The translations under genes and the position numbers were made by a program. The notes beneath the pieces were generated by a model. That model saw only the letters and a program-made list of their open reading frames with translations, made no database searches and was not told where the DNA came from. A stretch of DNA of 59,239 nt, taken from assembly GCF_000455365.1 (NCBI RefSeq), contig NZ_HG315686.1:259288-318526 (forward strand), read 5' to 3'. Numbering within the stretch: position 1 is the first letter of the stretch; the number at the start of each line of letters is the position of its first letter. Shown one piece after another: positions 1 to 8,486 of this stretch. Origin of the DNA: Halopiger djelfimassiliensis (GTDB lineage: Archaea; Halobacteriota; Halobacteria; Halobacteriales; Natrialbaceae).

Positions 1-124
1 TGTAACTCGGTTTCAGGCCCCGACGCAGCGAAAGGCAATCCAGCGAGCGACCCAGCGACGGCTACGACTGTGTCGGCGAGACGTCGGCAGGTCTTTATTT
101 CGCCAGCGCCAATGGTGGATTGCT

Positions 125-242
125 CCCGCTTCGCGGGGGTGACAGCGAGCCGGAGTGTATGGGTGGTGCTGTGCACTCCGGCTCTGCGCACTTTCGTGCG
201 CGTCTCTGTGGTGCGCAATCTATCCTAAAGAACGTTAGGATA
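125..242. other. Cluster of four consecutive hairpins
   Basis: Four perfect stem-loops follow one another in non-coding DNA: 125-137 (5-bp stem, loop TTC), 147-184 (11-bp stem GAGCCGGAGTG / CACTCCGGCTC, 16-base loop), 186-201 (GCGCAC-TTTC-GTGCGC) and 221-242 (TATCCTAA / TTAGGATA, 6-base loop). Together with the rest of 1-331 no reading frame looks like a gene. The cluster could be a structured RNA, the end of a mobile element, or terminators of a gene lying before the window. The stems are directly visible; the role is unknown. Confidence 0.55.
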
Positions 243-331
243 TTGACCGGTTGGTACAGGAAGTGTTGCTCCGAGACGAGCCCCCCACGGAGCTAAATCG
301 GGCGGTTCGATCAGAAACCAGCCAGCATTCG

Positions 332-644
332 TCAGAGTGACGTGTAACCGTGAAGGGCTTCGATAGCGTCTGCGACGAGCGAGTTCGCTAGCTTCCCTTG
401 CTGATCGTCGAGGTTTCGCCGTTTGATCGTCGTCACGTACCAGGGAGAAACGTACGCTTGCTTCTTCGATCCCCCTGAATCCACGCCTCGTCAGGAACAG
501 CGATTCCGTTCGGATGGTTCTGGATCGTCATCCCGACGACGATACACTCTTCAGTCGAAACCGGGTGCGACGTGTCGCTTATTACGCAGCATCGGATTTG
601 TGCGGCGCTGGCCCCCACCACACCTCCCCTTGGTTGCCGATCAT
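332..644 (-). pseudogene. Decayed MazF/PemK-like toxin gene
   Basis: The ATG at 644-642 directly abuts the stop codon of the upstream antitoxin gene. The first frame reads MIGNQGEVWWGPAPHKSDAA and then meets TAA stops; a second frame continues with VISDTSHPVSTEECIVV and DEAWIQG; a third gives SKKQAYVSPWYVTTIK and ends at a TGA at 332-334. Pieced together these match the plan of haloarchaeal MazF/PemK-type growth inhibitors (about 105 residues). One lesion is a small deletion near position 575 removing the RPWL-like motif region; the other is consistent with loss of one G in a run at 471-475. The product should therefore be non-functional unless the lesions are sequencing errors. Family assignment is from memory of the motif pattern. 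Confidence 0.68.
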
Positions 645-1004
645 CTACTGGTTCTCGCTCGCCGTATCGACGCCGGAGCCCCACTCATCAGGGTCTTCCG
701 AACCGAGTCGATCCGTCGCCGCACGAGCGGTTGCCATCGCGCTGAGTGTCTTCTCGATGTCCTCGACGTCGGCAATTGCCCAGTACTCTCCGCGGTGTCG
801 GACGAGTCCGCGGTCTTCCAACCGAGACAGAACGACGCCGACGCTACCGCGTGCAACGTCGGTCGCTTCGTGGATTTCCTTCGGCGTGAACGCACGATCA
901 GGGGATGATGCGAGGAAGGAGAGGATTTCCTCCGCGTTCGTTTGTCCGCTCGCCCGAAGCTCCTGGACCGGATCTTCCTCGAAACGCTCGATGTCGATGG
1001 GCAT
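645..1004 (-). CDS. MarR-type winged-helix regulator, probable antitoxin
   Basis: A 119-residue protein with a winged helix-turn-helix at about residues 24-80 (AEEILSFLASSPDRAFTPKEI, then RGSVGVVLSRLEDRGLVRH), the layout of MarR-like regulators that pair with MazF-like toxins in haloarchaea. Its stop codon touches the start of the toxin remnant downstream, so the two were a two-gene operon. Three TTACAT repeats lie just before the start codon and are a likely autoregulatory operator. The gene is intact while the toxin is broken, so it may now be an orphan repressor. Confidence 0.82.
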   Translation of the reverse strand: MPIDIERFEEDPVQELRASGQTNAEEILSFLASSPDRAFTPKEIHEATDVARGSVGVVLSRLEDRGLVRHRGEYWAIADVEDIEKTLSAMATARAATDRLGSEDPDEWGSGVDTASENQ

Positions 1005-1014
1005 ACTCGACGCT

Positions 1015-1039
1015 ATGTAACCCGATGTAATAGATGTAA
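1015..1039 (-). promoter_or_regulatory. Triple TTACAT direct repeat, candidate operator
   Basis: The hexamer ATGTAA (TTACAT on the minus strand) occurs at 1015-1020, 1025-1030 and 1034-1039, that is every 9-10 bases or about one DNA turn, beginning 11 bases upstream of the antitoxin start codon. Helical phasing of short repeats just ahead of a DNA-binding regulator suggests cooperative binding by its own product. This is inference from spacing. Confidence 0.5.
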
Positions 1040-1110
1040 CTGCGAAGATCCGGCGATACTGACCCCAGTTTCAGGGGCTCTTCGAACAAAAACCGCGTTC
1101 CCACCGACTG

Positions 1111-2085
1111 TTATTCTTGGGCCTGCGCCGCTTCGATCCACTCCTCGGCGCGGTCCTCCGAAATCTCCGCGGCCGAGGCGACTGTGTGTGCCTGCGCGTC
1201 GGCGAGATCGCCGACGGTCTCGATGCCCTGATCGGCCAGTCGGTCGGCGTAGGTCTGGCCGACGCCCTCGAGCGCCTGCAGGTTCTCCTGTGAGACGTCC
1301 ATCCCCTGTTCGGCGGCCGTCTCGATCGCGTCGGTCGTTTCGACGGCGACCTCCTCGGTCGCTTCGGCGGCTTCGCCGACCAGATCCTGTGCGCTTTGCT
1401 GGGTGGTCTCCGCGACCGCTTCGGTCTGTTGCTGGGTCGTCTGGACGGCGGCTTCGGTCTGCTGTTGGACCGTCTCGGCGGCGTCCTCGGCGCGGCGGAC
1501 CCCTTCGATGGTCTGCTGTTCGGTCTCCTGCTGGGCCTCGAGCATCGACTCGGTCGACTCCGCGAGGAGTTCCCGCTGCTGGTCGGTTAGCTCGCCGACC
1601 GCTTCGAGAAACTCCGCTTCGAACTCGTCCCACGCTTCGTCCTGTGTCCGTTCGAACTCCTCGAACTGTTCGTCGACGGTCGACTGGACGTCGAACCCGT
1701 CGCCGTTCATCGCCGACTCGAGTGCGTCGAACTGTGCGTGCAGCAGTTGCTGGACGAGGTCGGCGGACTGCTCGAACTGCTCGTTCAGCAGTTGCTGCGT
1801 GTGGGCCGTTCCGTCCTCGAACTGCTCGTCGACGGTCGACCGGACGTCGAACCGGTCCTCGTCGAGCGCCGACGAGATCGCCTCGAGCTGTGCGTTGAGG
1901 AACTGCCGGGCGAGTTCGGTGCCCTGACGCTGTGCGCTTCGTTGGGCTGCCAGTCCGTTGCGAAGGACCGTCTCCGTCGCGTTCTCCTGAAACTCGATAC
2001 TCCGCTCGAACATTCGCTGGCCCTGTCTGATCGACTGGCGTTGCATCTCAAACGTGGCTTCGATCGGTGTCGTTGCGTTAGTCAT
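1111..2085 (-). CDS. Phasin-like coiled-coil protein with helix-hairpin-helix tail
   Basis: A 324-residue very acidic, Gln- and Ala-rich protein. The N-terminal about 110 residues resemble haloarchaeal phasin-like proteins that coat polyhydroxyalkanoate granules (start MTNATTPIEATFEMQR). Residues about 65-140 contain a duplicated unit, FDVRSTVDEQFE and FDVQSTVDEQFEEFE, each preceded by a LLNEQFEQ/FLNAQLE helix. The middle is a long QQTEA-type coiled coil. The last about 50 residues (LQALEGVGQTYADRLADQGI) form a helix-hairpin-helix domain like those in DNA-binding proteins and RNA polymerase alpha C-termini. No PHA synthase gene lies nearby, so granule association is not shown by context. It could instead be a nucleoid or granule-DNA tether. 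Confidence 0.72.
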   Translation of the reverse strand: MTNATTPIEATFEMQRQSIRQGQRMFERSIEFQENATETVLRNGLAAQRSAQRQGTELARQFLNAQLEAISSALDEDRFDVRSTVDEQFEDGTAHTQQLLNEQFEQSADLVQQLLHAQFDALESAMNGDGFDVQSTVDEQFEEFERTQDEAWDEFEAEFLEAVGELTDQQRELLAESTESMLEAQQETEQQTIEGVRRAEDAAETVQQQTEAAVQTTQQQTEAVAETTQQSAQDLVGEAAEATEEVAVETTDAIETAAEQGMDVSQENLQALEGVGQTYADRLADQGIETVGDLADAQAHTVASAAEISEDRAEEWIEAAQAQE

Positions 2086-2191
2086 GGATGGAATGGTCGC
2101 AGTGACGAAACGCCGTGAACGCTTCGCCGCTGGTTCTATCCCGACGAACAGGATACAACGGGATAAGTGTCCCCCCTAAATGGTTTGAGAT

Positions 2192-2204
2192 GGTATTGAA
2201 TACC
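2192..2204. promoter_or_regulatory. Palindrome upstream of the phasin-like gene
   Basis: GGTATTGAATACC is a perfect inverted repeat around a central G, 107 bases upstream of the phasin-like start, in the 270-base gap before the next gene. It may be an operator; no other evidence is available. Confidence 0.35.
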
Positions 2205-2355
2205 TTCTAGTGGTAAACAGTGTTCGGTCAGCTGGACGACCGCCGAAACGGGGCGGTTTGGGGTCGTCCGCACTCGATTTGGGTCGACAGCCGGTTGCAT
2301 CCGCTCGAGATGGCCGTCGCTGGCGCTTTGTTGACGACAAAACGGTTGCGGCCGC

Positions 2356-2658
2356 TCAGCGGCCGAGCCCGCCGCGCTCGTTGACTTCGAGAATGAACTT
2401 GACGTTGCGGACGATCTCCTCGGGGGTCGTCTCCTCGTCCGCGTCGTAGAGGTCGCTGGTCCGGTAGAGGATGTTCGCGAGCTGTTTGCTCTCGCTGGTT
2501 TCCCCGCGGACGTCGTCGGCGACCTCGCGGAGGGCGGCGACCCGCTCGGGATCGGGTTCGAAGCTGTCCCCCTCGTCGCCCGCGTCGTCGGTAGTCGTCC
2601 GTCGGTCCGCCGTCGCGTTCGTCGATTCGTGGGGTGCCGATTGGTCGTTGTTCGTCAT
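2356..2658 (-). CDS. Conserved haloarchaeal protein, function unknown
   Basis: A 100-residue acidic protein starting MTNNDQSAPHES; the first 40 residues are low-complexity and probably disordered, the rest (EPDPERVAALREVADDV to the C-terminal NERGGLGR) is predicted helical. The open frame runs further upstream, but that part is antisense-like to the mrp gene, so the ATG at 2658 is chosen. It starts 7 bases after the mrp stop codon (2666) and is surely cotranscribed with it. No known domain was recognised. A perfect inverted repeat (2349-2365) overlaps its stop codon and may terminate the transcript. Confidence 0.72.
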   Translation of the reverse strand: MTNNDQSAPHESTNATADRRTTTDDAGDEGDSFEPDPERVAALREVADDVRGETSESKQLANILYRTSDLYDADEETTPEEIVRNVKFILEVNERGGLGR

Positions 2659-2665
2659 GGTCGGA

Positions 2666-3742
2666 TCACCGGTCGGAAGAGATCGCTTCGTTACGTCGAC
2701 CCTGCGAGACGCTGCGCCGGTGGACGATGCCGGTGTTGTTCGCGACGTTCTCGGTGATCGTCCGGAACGCCTCGCCGGTCGCGCTGTCGTCCTCGAGGAC
2801 GGTCGGTTCGCCGCCGTCGCCGCCTTCTCGGACGGCCGGATCAAGCGGGATCGAGCCGAGGAACGGCAGTTCGTGGGTGTCGGCGAACTCCTCCCCGCCG
2901 CCGGAGCCGAAGATGTCGTGTTCGCCGCCGCAGTCGGGGCAGGCGAACGTCGACATGTTCTCGGCGATGCCAAGGACGACGGTGTCGTGTTTGGCGAACA
3001 TCTCGAGGCCCTTCCGGGCGTCGTCCAGTGCGACGTCCTGTGGCGTCGTGACGATGACGGCACCCGTGACGGGCATCGTCTGGAGCATCGTCAGCTGCGT
3101 GTCGCCGGTGCCCGGCGGGAGGTCGACCACGAGGTAATCGAGGTGGCCCCACTCGACGTCCTCGGTCAGTTGCGTGATGACCTTGTGGACCATCGGGCCG
3201 CGCCAGATAACCGGATCGTCCTCGCCGGTAAGGAAGGCCATGCTCATCAGCTTCACACCGTACTTCTCGGGGGGGACCAGCGTTTCGTCCTCGGTGGCCA
3301 TCGGCGGCTCGTCGGCGTCGACCATCCGGGGGACGTTCGGCCCGTACACGTCGGCGTCGAACAGCCCGACGCGAGCGCCGAGCTGGGAGAGCCCGGCCGC
3401 GAGGTTGACCGCGACGGTCGACTTGCCGACGCCGCCTTTCCCGGAGGCGACGGCGATGACGTTTTTGACGTTCGGCAGGACCTGTTCGTCGGTCGTGAGG
3501 TCGTCGCGATCGGGAACGCTCGCCGAGAGGTCCGGCTCGAGTCCAGCGTCCTCGAGCAGTTCGCGGACCGTCGCCGCGATGTCCGATTCGGTTGGTGAGT
3601 ACGGCGCTCCGAGCGCGAGATCGATGTCGACTCGATCGCCATCGACGGTGATCTCGTTGACGAGCCCGAGCGACACGATATCGTCGCCGAGTTCCGGGTC
3701 CTCGACCGTCCGGAGGCGGTCGCGAACGGCGTCTTCGTCCAT
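2666..3742 (-). CDS. apbC: Mrp/ApbC/NBP35-type iron-sulfur cluster carrier ATPase
   Basis: A 358-residue P-loop ATPase that in this family binds a [4Fe-4S] cluster at a dimer interface and passes it to apoproteins in the cytosol. Residues 1-80 are the MIP18/DUF59-type domain (EDPELGDDIVSLGLV); the deviant Walker A motif SGKGGVGKST lies at about 100-109, DADVYGPNVPRM follows, and the cluster-binding CPDC pair is at about 268-271. Length and order match haloarchaeal homologues. It heads a two-gene unit with the small protein downstream. Confidence 0.93.
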   Translation of the reverse strand: MDEDAVRDRLRTVEDPELGDDIVSLGLVNEITVDGDRVDIDLALGAPYSPTESDIAATVRELLEDAGLEPDLSASVPDRDDLTTDEQVLPNVKNVIAVASGKGGVGKSTVAVNLAAGLSQLGARVGLFDADVYGPNVPRMVDADEPPMATEDETLVPPEKYGVKLMSMAFLTGEDDPVIWRGPMVHKVITQLTEDVEWGHLDYLVVDLPPGTGDTQLTMLQTMPVTGAVIVTTPQDVALDDARKGLEMFAKHDTVVLGIAENMSTFACPDCGGEHDIFGSGGGEEFADTHELPFLGSIPLDPAVREGGDGGEPTVLEDDSATGEAFRTITENVANNTGIVHRRSVSQGRRNEAISSDR

Positions 3743-4003
3743 GTCAGTAGGTACTTCCGGGCGTCGAAAAGGGTTGTGTTCGATCCAACAGCCGGGCCGA
3801 AGCGCTGCGCCTTCGTTCGACCGGGGATCACGTTCGGCGAACGCCCTGTCGCGTCACCGGATCGTCAATCCGGTACAGCTCCAGCGACGCCCCGTCACGG
3901 TCCTGTGACCGCACCGCGAGCGAGCGCAGTTCCCGATCCGATCGCACCGCGTCCGGACGGTCCCGATCGGACGGCCGGAGTCGTCGACCACCCGAGCGAC
4001 CGA

Positions 4004-4327
4004 TTACGCGTTGAAATCGAACCGCGGTCCGCCGTAGGTCGGGGGGTCCGGCTCGAGTTCGACCCCCTGTTCGTAGCGGACGAAGTTGAGGTAGAAGGGG
4101 CGGCCACAGCCTTCGATCTCGGTTCCGTCGCGGTCGGTGACGGGACCGTCCTCGCCACAGACGAATTCGATCCCGTCCGCGGCCTCGAGATCGTCGTCGG
4201 TCGGCTGGGCGTACTCCCAGCCCGGCTGGGGCCGCGTCGTAACCGACCGATCCGCGAGGTCGGGTGTCCGAGCGACGCTGACGACGGCTCCGCAGTGCGG
4301 ACAGGTGTACCGGACGGTGACGCTCAT
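4004..4327 (-). CDS. Small zinc-ribbon-like hypothetical protein
   Basis: A 107-residue protein beginning MSVTVRYTCPHCGAVVSVAR, with CPHC near the N-terminus and two further cysteines (FVCGED, EGCGRPFYL) that could complete a zinc site. The C-terminal GGPRFDFNA is compact and acidic. It lies 87 bases downstream of hutI on the same strand, so it could be transcribed from the hut operon, but nothing in its sequence links it to histidine metabolism. Function unknown. Confidence 0.72.
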   Translation of the reverse strand: MSVTVRYTCPHCGAVVSVARTPDLADRSVTTRPQPGWEYAQPTDDDLEAADGIEFVCGEDGPVTDRDGTEIEGCGRPFYLNFVRYEQGVELEPDPPTYGGPRFDFNA

Positions 4328-4414
4328 CGACGGCCCTAGGGACGGCGGCGACGTAAGCGTACGGGAACCGGGGACTCGAGGGGACCGACCGCCGCCGGCA
4401 CCGCCTCGAAAGCG

Positions 4415-5701
4415 TCAGTTCACGACGTCGCCGCCCTTGACGACGGTCTCGACGAGGTTGACGTCGTAGTTGTAGGGGAGATGCCGGTACGAGGGGGCGT
4501 CGATCACGACGAGGTCGGCCGGCGCGCCCTCCGAGAGCGTGCCGAGTCCGTCGTCGCGTTCGAGCGCCGCTGCGCCACAGCGGGTCGTTCCGAGGATCGC
4601 CTCGCCGGGGGTCATCCCGACGCCGACACACGCGAGCGTCGCCGCAAAGCCCATGCTCTGTGCGTGACAGTTGGGGTTGAAGTCGGTGGCGACCGCCGGA
4701 ACCACGCCGCGTTCGCGGTAAGGCTCGAGGTCCGGATACTCGCCGCCGAGTCCGAACGCGGTTCCGGGCAGCAACACGGGCGTCACGCCGGCGTCGACGA
4801 GCGCGTCGATATCCTCGTCGGTCGACTGGAGGAGGTGATCGGCGCTTGCGGCCGACAGCTCCGCTGCCAGTTGCGAGCCGCCCAGCCGGGCGAACTCGTC
4901 GGCGTGGATCTTCGGCGTGAGTCCGTGTTCGGTCCCCGCTTCGAGGATCCGCCGCGATTGGGCGACCGAGAAGACGTCCTCCTCGCAGAAGACGTCACAG
5001 AACGTCGCGATCCCCTGCTCGGCGACGGCCGGAAGCTGTTCGTCGACGACCCGCTCCGTGTACGCCTCCGTCGTCGTCCCCTCGGGGACCGCGTGTGCCC
5101 CCATGAACGTCGGGACGACGTCGATCGGATGCGTCTCGGCGACGCGGTCGATCACCGAGAGCATCTCGAGTTCGGTCTCCGTGTCCAGCCCGTAGCCGGA
5201 CTTTACCTCGACCGTCGTCGTCCCGTGTGCGAGCATCGTATCGAGGTGGGATCGGAGCCGCTCGGCGAGGGCGTCGGTGCTCGCCTCCCGAACGCTGTCG
5301 ACGGTCCGGAGGATCCCGCCGCCGTCGGCGAGGATCTCCTGATAGGATTTCCCGCGGAGTTTGGCTTCGAACTCGTCGGATCGATCCCCGGCGAACAGCG
5401 CGTGGGTGTGACAGTCGACGAACCCGGGGAGGACACACCGTCCGTTCGCGTCGATGGCGGTGCCGGCGTTCTCGACCGGATAGGTTCGGGTAACGTCGTC
5501 GCTCGGTCCGGCCGCGACGACCGTCCCGTCTTCGACGACGACCGCGGCGTCGGATGCGGTCTCGAGCACGGGTTCGTCCGGCGGGCCGGACGACCGATCC
5601 GCGGCGTCGGTTCCGGTCGGCTCGTTCGACGTCCCGATACTCGTCGAAGTCGACGGTCCGATGACGACTTCCCTCGCGTCGTGGATGATGGTGTAGCTCA
5701 T
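4415..5701 (-). CDS. hutI: Imidazolonepropionase
   Basis: A 428-residue amidohydrolase that opens imidazolonepropionate to N-formimino-glutamate, the third step of histidine breakdown. Metal and substrate motifs of the family are present: [12 protein letters not shown] near residue 97, KSGYGL near 167, [11 protein letters not shown] near 265 and [15 protein letters not shown] near 335. The N-terminus carries an insert of about 25 residues rich in Ser, Thr and Gly compared with bacterial enzymes. Its start overlaps the hutG stop by four bases (ATGA), so it is translationally coupled. Confidence 0.96.
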   Translation of the reverse strand: MSYTIIHDAREVVIGPSTSTSIGTSNEPTGTDAADRSSGPPDEPVLETASDAAVVVEDGTVVAAGPSDDVTRTYPVENAGTAIDANGRCVLPGFVDCHTHALFAGDRSDEFEAKLRGKSYQEILADGGGILRTVDSVREASTDALAERLRSHLDTMLAHGTTTVEVKSGYGLDTETELEMLSVIDRVAETHPIDVVPTFMGAHAVPEGTTTEAYTERVVDEQLPAVAEQGIATFCDVFCEEDVFSVAQSRRILEAGTEHGLTPKIHADEFARLGGSQLAAELSAASADHLLQSTDEDIDALVDAGVTPVLLPGTAFGLGGEYPDLEPYRERGVVPAVATDFNPNCHAQSMGFAATLACVGVGMTPGEAILGTTRCGAAALERDDGLGTLSEGAPADLVVIDAPSYRHLPYNYDVNLVETVVKGGDVVN

Positions 5702-6669
5702 GCTGTTACGTAGCCTGTCAGTGCGTGAGCGATCGTTCGTGCTGCGGCGTCGACGGTTCGGCCCTGTTCGTCAAGCGGCGGCGAGCACTCGACGACTTCG
5801 AACCCCGCGAGCCGTTCGTCTCCGGCCATCGCTCTGACGAACGCGAACAGTTCGCGGGTCGTCAGTCCGCCGGGCGTCGGCGCGCTGACGCCCGGGGCCG
5901 CCGTCGCGTCGAGGACGTCACAGTCGACGCTGACGTAGAGCAGGTCGACGTCGGCCATCGCCTCACGGACCCGTTCGACGACGGCGTCGGTCCCGCCGTC
6001 GAACGCCTCCGCGGGGACGATCGTCCCGTCCTGCCGGTCGACGTACTCGACGTACGGCCCGGACGTCTCGAAGTGGCGCGCCCCGACACAGACGTACGTC
6101 TCGAGGCCGTCGTTCAACAGCTGTCGGTACGGCGTGCCGCTGGTCGGGCCGTCGTCCTCGCGGACTTCTCTGCAGTCGAGATGGGCATCGAGGTTCACGA
6201 CGCCGACGCGGCCCCGCTCGAGCAGCGGGGCGACGTTCGGATACGTGAGGGAGTTGTCCCCGCCGAGGAAGACGGGCAGCGGCTCCCGATCGTGGACGTC
6301 GGCGACGGCTCGATGGACGTGGTCCTGAACCGAGGCGACGCCGGCGTCCGGCAGCTCGAGGTCGCCGCGGTCGCCGATCCGAAACGCCGGATCGGCGTCC
6401 GATCCGTCGGTCACGCAGCGGGCCGTTTTGACCCCGGCGAGCGAGTGCCGGATCGCGACCGGCGCGTGCCGTGCGCCGCGGCGGCCGATCACGGCTCCGT
6501 CGTACGGCTCCCCGACCAGAACGGCATCGACGTCGTCGCTCGAGCCCTCGAGCGGCGTCACGACGTCGCCGAACTGGCGGTCGTTGGGGTCACCGGACGG
6601 ACCGTGCCAGCCGTCCCAGTCCGGTCGTTCGAACGGTGCAGCGTCGTCGGGCGAGTGCCGGGCCGTCAT
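5698..6669 (-). CDS. hutG: Formimidoylglutamase
   Basis: A 323-residue arginase/agmatinase-family enzyme that hydrolyses N-formimino-glutamate to glutamate and formamide. Manganese-ligand motifs NLDAHLDC (about residue 170) and SVDCDVLDA (about 247) are intact. The first ligand position, usually GGDHS in this superfamily, reads GGDNS here; a haloarchaeal variant is possible. Both ends overlap neighbours by four bases (hutU stop, hutI start), showing a tight operon. Confidence 0.93.
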   Translation of the reverse strand: MTARHSPDDAAPFERPDWDGWHGPSGDPNDRQFGDVVTPLEGSSDDVDAVLVGEPYDGAVIGRRGARHAPVAIRHSLAGVKTARCVTDGSDADPAFRIGDRGDLELPDAGVASVQDHVHRAVADVHDREPLPVFLGGDNSLTYPNVAPLLERGRVGVVNLDAHLDCREVREDDGPTSGTPYRQLLNDGLETYVCVGARHFETSGPYVEYVDRQDGTIVPAEAFDGGTDAVVERVREAMADVDLLYVSVDCDVLDATAAPGVSAPTPGGLTTRELFAFVRAMAGDERLAGFEVVECSPPLDEQGRTVDAAARTIAHALTGYVTA

Positions 6670-8402
6670 TCGTCTTCCATCGGAATCGTGACGTCCGATT
6701 CGCGGGCCTCGTCGATCGCGTCCTCGTAGCCGGCGTCGGCGTGTCGGACCACGCCCATCCCGGGATCGGTCGTGAACACCGCCTTGGCCTTTCGTGCCGC
6801 AAGCTCGGACCCGTCGAGGACGACGTGGTTGTTCGCGTGCAACGCGTTGCCGATCCCGACGCCGCCGCCGTCGTGGACGCTGACGATGTCGGCACCGGCG
6901 GCGCAGTTGAGGAGGGCGTTGAGGAGCGGCCAGTCCGCGACGGCGTCGGTGCCGTCCTTCATGGCTTCGGTCTCGCGGAACGGACTCGCGACGCTGCCGG
7001 CGTCGAGGTGGTCGCGGGTGACCACGATCGGCGCGGCGATCTCGCCTTCGGCGACCAGTTCGTTGATCCGAAGCGCAAAGCGGGCGCGCTCGGTCAGTTC
7101 CTCGTCGCCTTCGCCCTCGGTGTTGTAGCCGAGCCAGCAGACGCGGCTCGGCAGTCCCTGGAACTGGACCTGCTCCTGTGCGAGTTCGATCCAGCGCCGG
7201 AGGTGGTCCTTCTCGGGGAACAGCTCCAGCACGGCTTCGTCGGTGCGATAGATGTCCTCCGGATCGCCGGACAGGGCCACCCAGCGGAACGGTCCCTTGC
7301 CGCGACAGAACTGTGGCCGGATGTACTCCGGCACGAACCCGGGGAACTCGAAGGCGTCGTCCCTGTCGCGGTGTTCGGCCACCTGCCCCCGGATGTTGTT
7401 GCCGTACTCGAAGGCGATTGCGCCGCGCTCTTGCAGTTCGAGGATCGCGTCGACGTGGCGCTCCATCGTCTCGAGACTCTCCGAGCGGTACGCGTCGGGG
7501 TCCGAATCACGGAGCGCGTCGGCCTCCTCGACGGTGTAGCCGGACGGGTAGTACCCTTCGAGGGCGTCGTGGGCGCTCGTCTGATCGGTGACGACGTCGG
7601 GGACGAAATCGCGCTCGAGCAGCCGTTCGAGCATGTCCGCGGCGTTTACCTGCACGCCGACGCTGTAGGGCTCGCCGGCGTCGGCGGCCTCGAGCGCCCG
7701 TTCGATCGCGTCGTCGACGCCGTCGGCTTTCTCCATGCAGTAGCCGGTTTCGATGCGGCGGTCGATTCGCTCCTCGTCGACCTCGGCGGCGATACAGACG
7801 CCCCGGTTCATCGTGACGGCAAGCGGCTGTGCACCGCCCATTCCGCCCAGCCCCGCCGTGGCGACGATCTTGCCGGCGAGGTCGCCGTCGTAGTGGCGAC
7901 GGGCGAGTTCCGCGAGCGTCTCGAAAGTCCCCTGAATGATCCCCTGCGTACCGATGTAGGCCCACGATCCGGCGGTCATCTGGCCGTACATGATCTTCCC
8001 GTCGGCCTCGAGTTCGTGGAAGTGCTCCCAGTTGTCCCACTTCCCGACGAGGTTGGAGTTCGCGATGAGCACCCGCGGCGCGCGCTCGTGAGTCCGAAAC
8101 CGGCCGACCGGCTTGCCGGACTGGACCAGGAGGGTTTCGTCGTCCGCGAGCGTTCGTAACTCCTCGAGGATCGCGTCGTAGGCGTCCCACGATCGGGCGG
8201 CGCGCCCGGTGCCGCCGTACACGACGAGCGATTCCGGATCCTCCGCGACCTCCGGGTCGAGATTGTTGTTGAGCATCCTGAGGGCGGCCTCCTGTCGCCA
8301 CCCCTGACACTCGAGGTCCGTTCCGGTCGGGGCACCCTGATACTCGCGCCACTGGCTGCTCGGCGTCGATCGGTCGCTCGACTGACTTCGTTCCGTTCCC
8401 AT
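6666..8402 (-). CDS. hutU: Urocanate hydratase
   Basis: A 578-residue enzyme adding water to urocanate to give imidazolonepropionate with bound NAD+. Family motifs include [30 protein letters not shown], and the urocanase signature region [12 protein letters not shown]. The open frame extends to 8582 but the ATG at 8402 ([12 protein letters not shown]) is preferred because length then matches the family and the upstream DNA is the divergent promoter region. It is the first gene of hutU-hutG-hutI; histidine ammonia-lyase is missing from the cluster. Confidence 0.96.
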   Translation of the reverse strand: MGTERSQSSDRSTPSSQWREYQGAPTGTDLECQGWRQEAALRMLNNNLDPEVAEDPESLVVYGGTGRAARSWDAYDAILEELRTLADDETLLVQSGKPVGRFRTHERAPRVLIANSNLVGKWDNWEHFHELEADGKIMYGQMTAGSWAYIGTQGIIQGTFETLAELARRHYDGDLAGKIVATAGLGGMGGAQPLAVTMNRGVCIAAEVDEERIDRRIETGYCMEKADGVDDAIERALEAADAGEPYSVGVQVNAADMLERLLERDFVPDVVTDQTSAHDALEGYYPSGYTVEEADALRDSDPDAYRSESLETMERHVDAILELQERGAIAFEYGNNIRGQVAEHRDRDDAFEFPGFVPEYIRPQFCRGKGPFRWVALSGDPEDIYRTDEAVLELFPEKDHLRRWIELAQEQVQFQGLPSRVCWLGYNTEGEGDEELTERARFALRINELVAEGEIAAPIVVTRDHLDAGSVASPFRETEAMKDGTDAVADWPLLNALLNCAAGADIVSVHDGGGVGIGNALHANNHVVLDGSELAARKAKAVFTTDPGMGVVRHADAGYEDAIDEARESDVTIPMEDE

Positions 8403-8424
8403 GTGAAAACGAAGCACGGGGAAA

Positions 8425-8436
8425 CCCAATATCGGG
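8425..8436. promoter_or_regulatory. Candidate hutU promoter/operator
   Basis: CCCAATATCGGG is a near-palindrome centred 28 bases upstream of the hutU ATG and about 56 bases upstream of the divergent regulator's start. Its AT core (GATATTGG on the minus strand) sits where a TATA box is expected for a leaderless hutU mRNA, so regulator binding here could block transcription. Position is seen; role is inferred. Confidence 0.42.
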
Positions 8437-8456
8437 AATGTTCCATTCGGTGCATG

Positions 8457-8465
8457 TTTTATAAG
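8457..8465 (+). promoter_or_regulatory. TATA box of the hut-linked regulator
   Basis: TTTTATAAG is centred 26 bases before the GTG at 8487, the distance expected between an archaeal TATA box and the transcription start. This favours a leaderless mRNA beginning at that GTG and decides the start of the downstream gene. Confidence 0.6.
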
Positions 8466-8486
8466 GAGTCGTCCCAAAGGGCGATC

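Noticed and set aside
942-1898. A 318-codon plus-strand frame opposite the phasin-like gene
   Set aside because: More than half Arg, Pro and Ser in low-complexity runs, caused by the repetitive coding of the opposite gene.
6471-8159. A 562-codon plus-strand frame opposite hutU
   Set aside because: Antisense shadow of a highly conserved enzyme gene.
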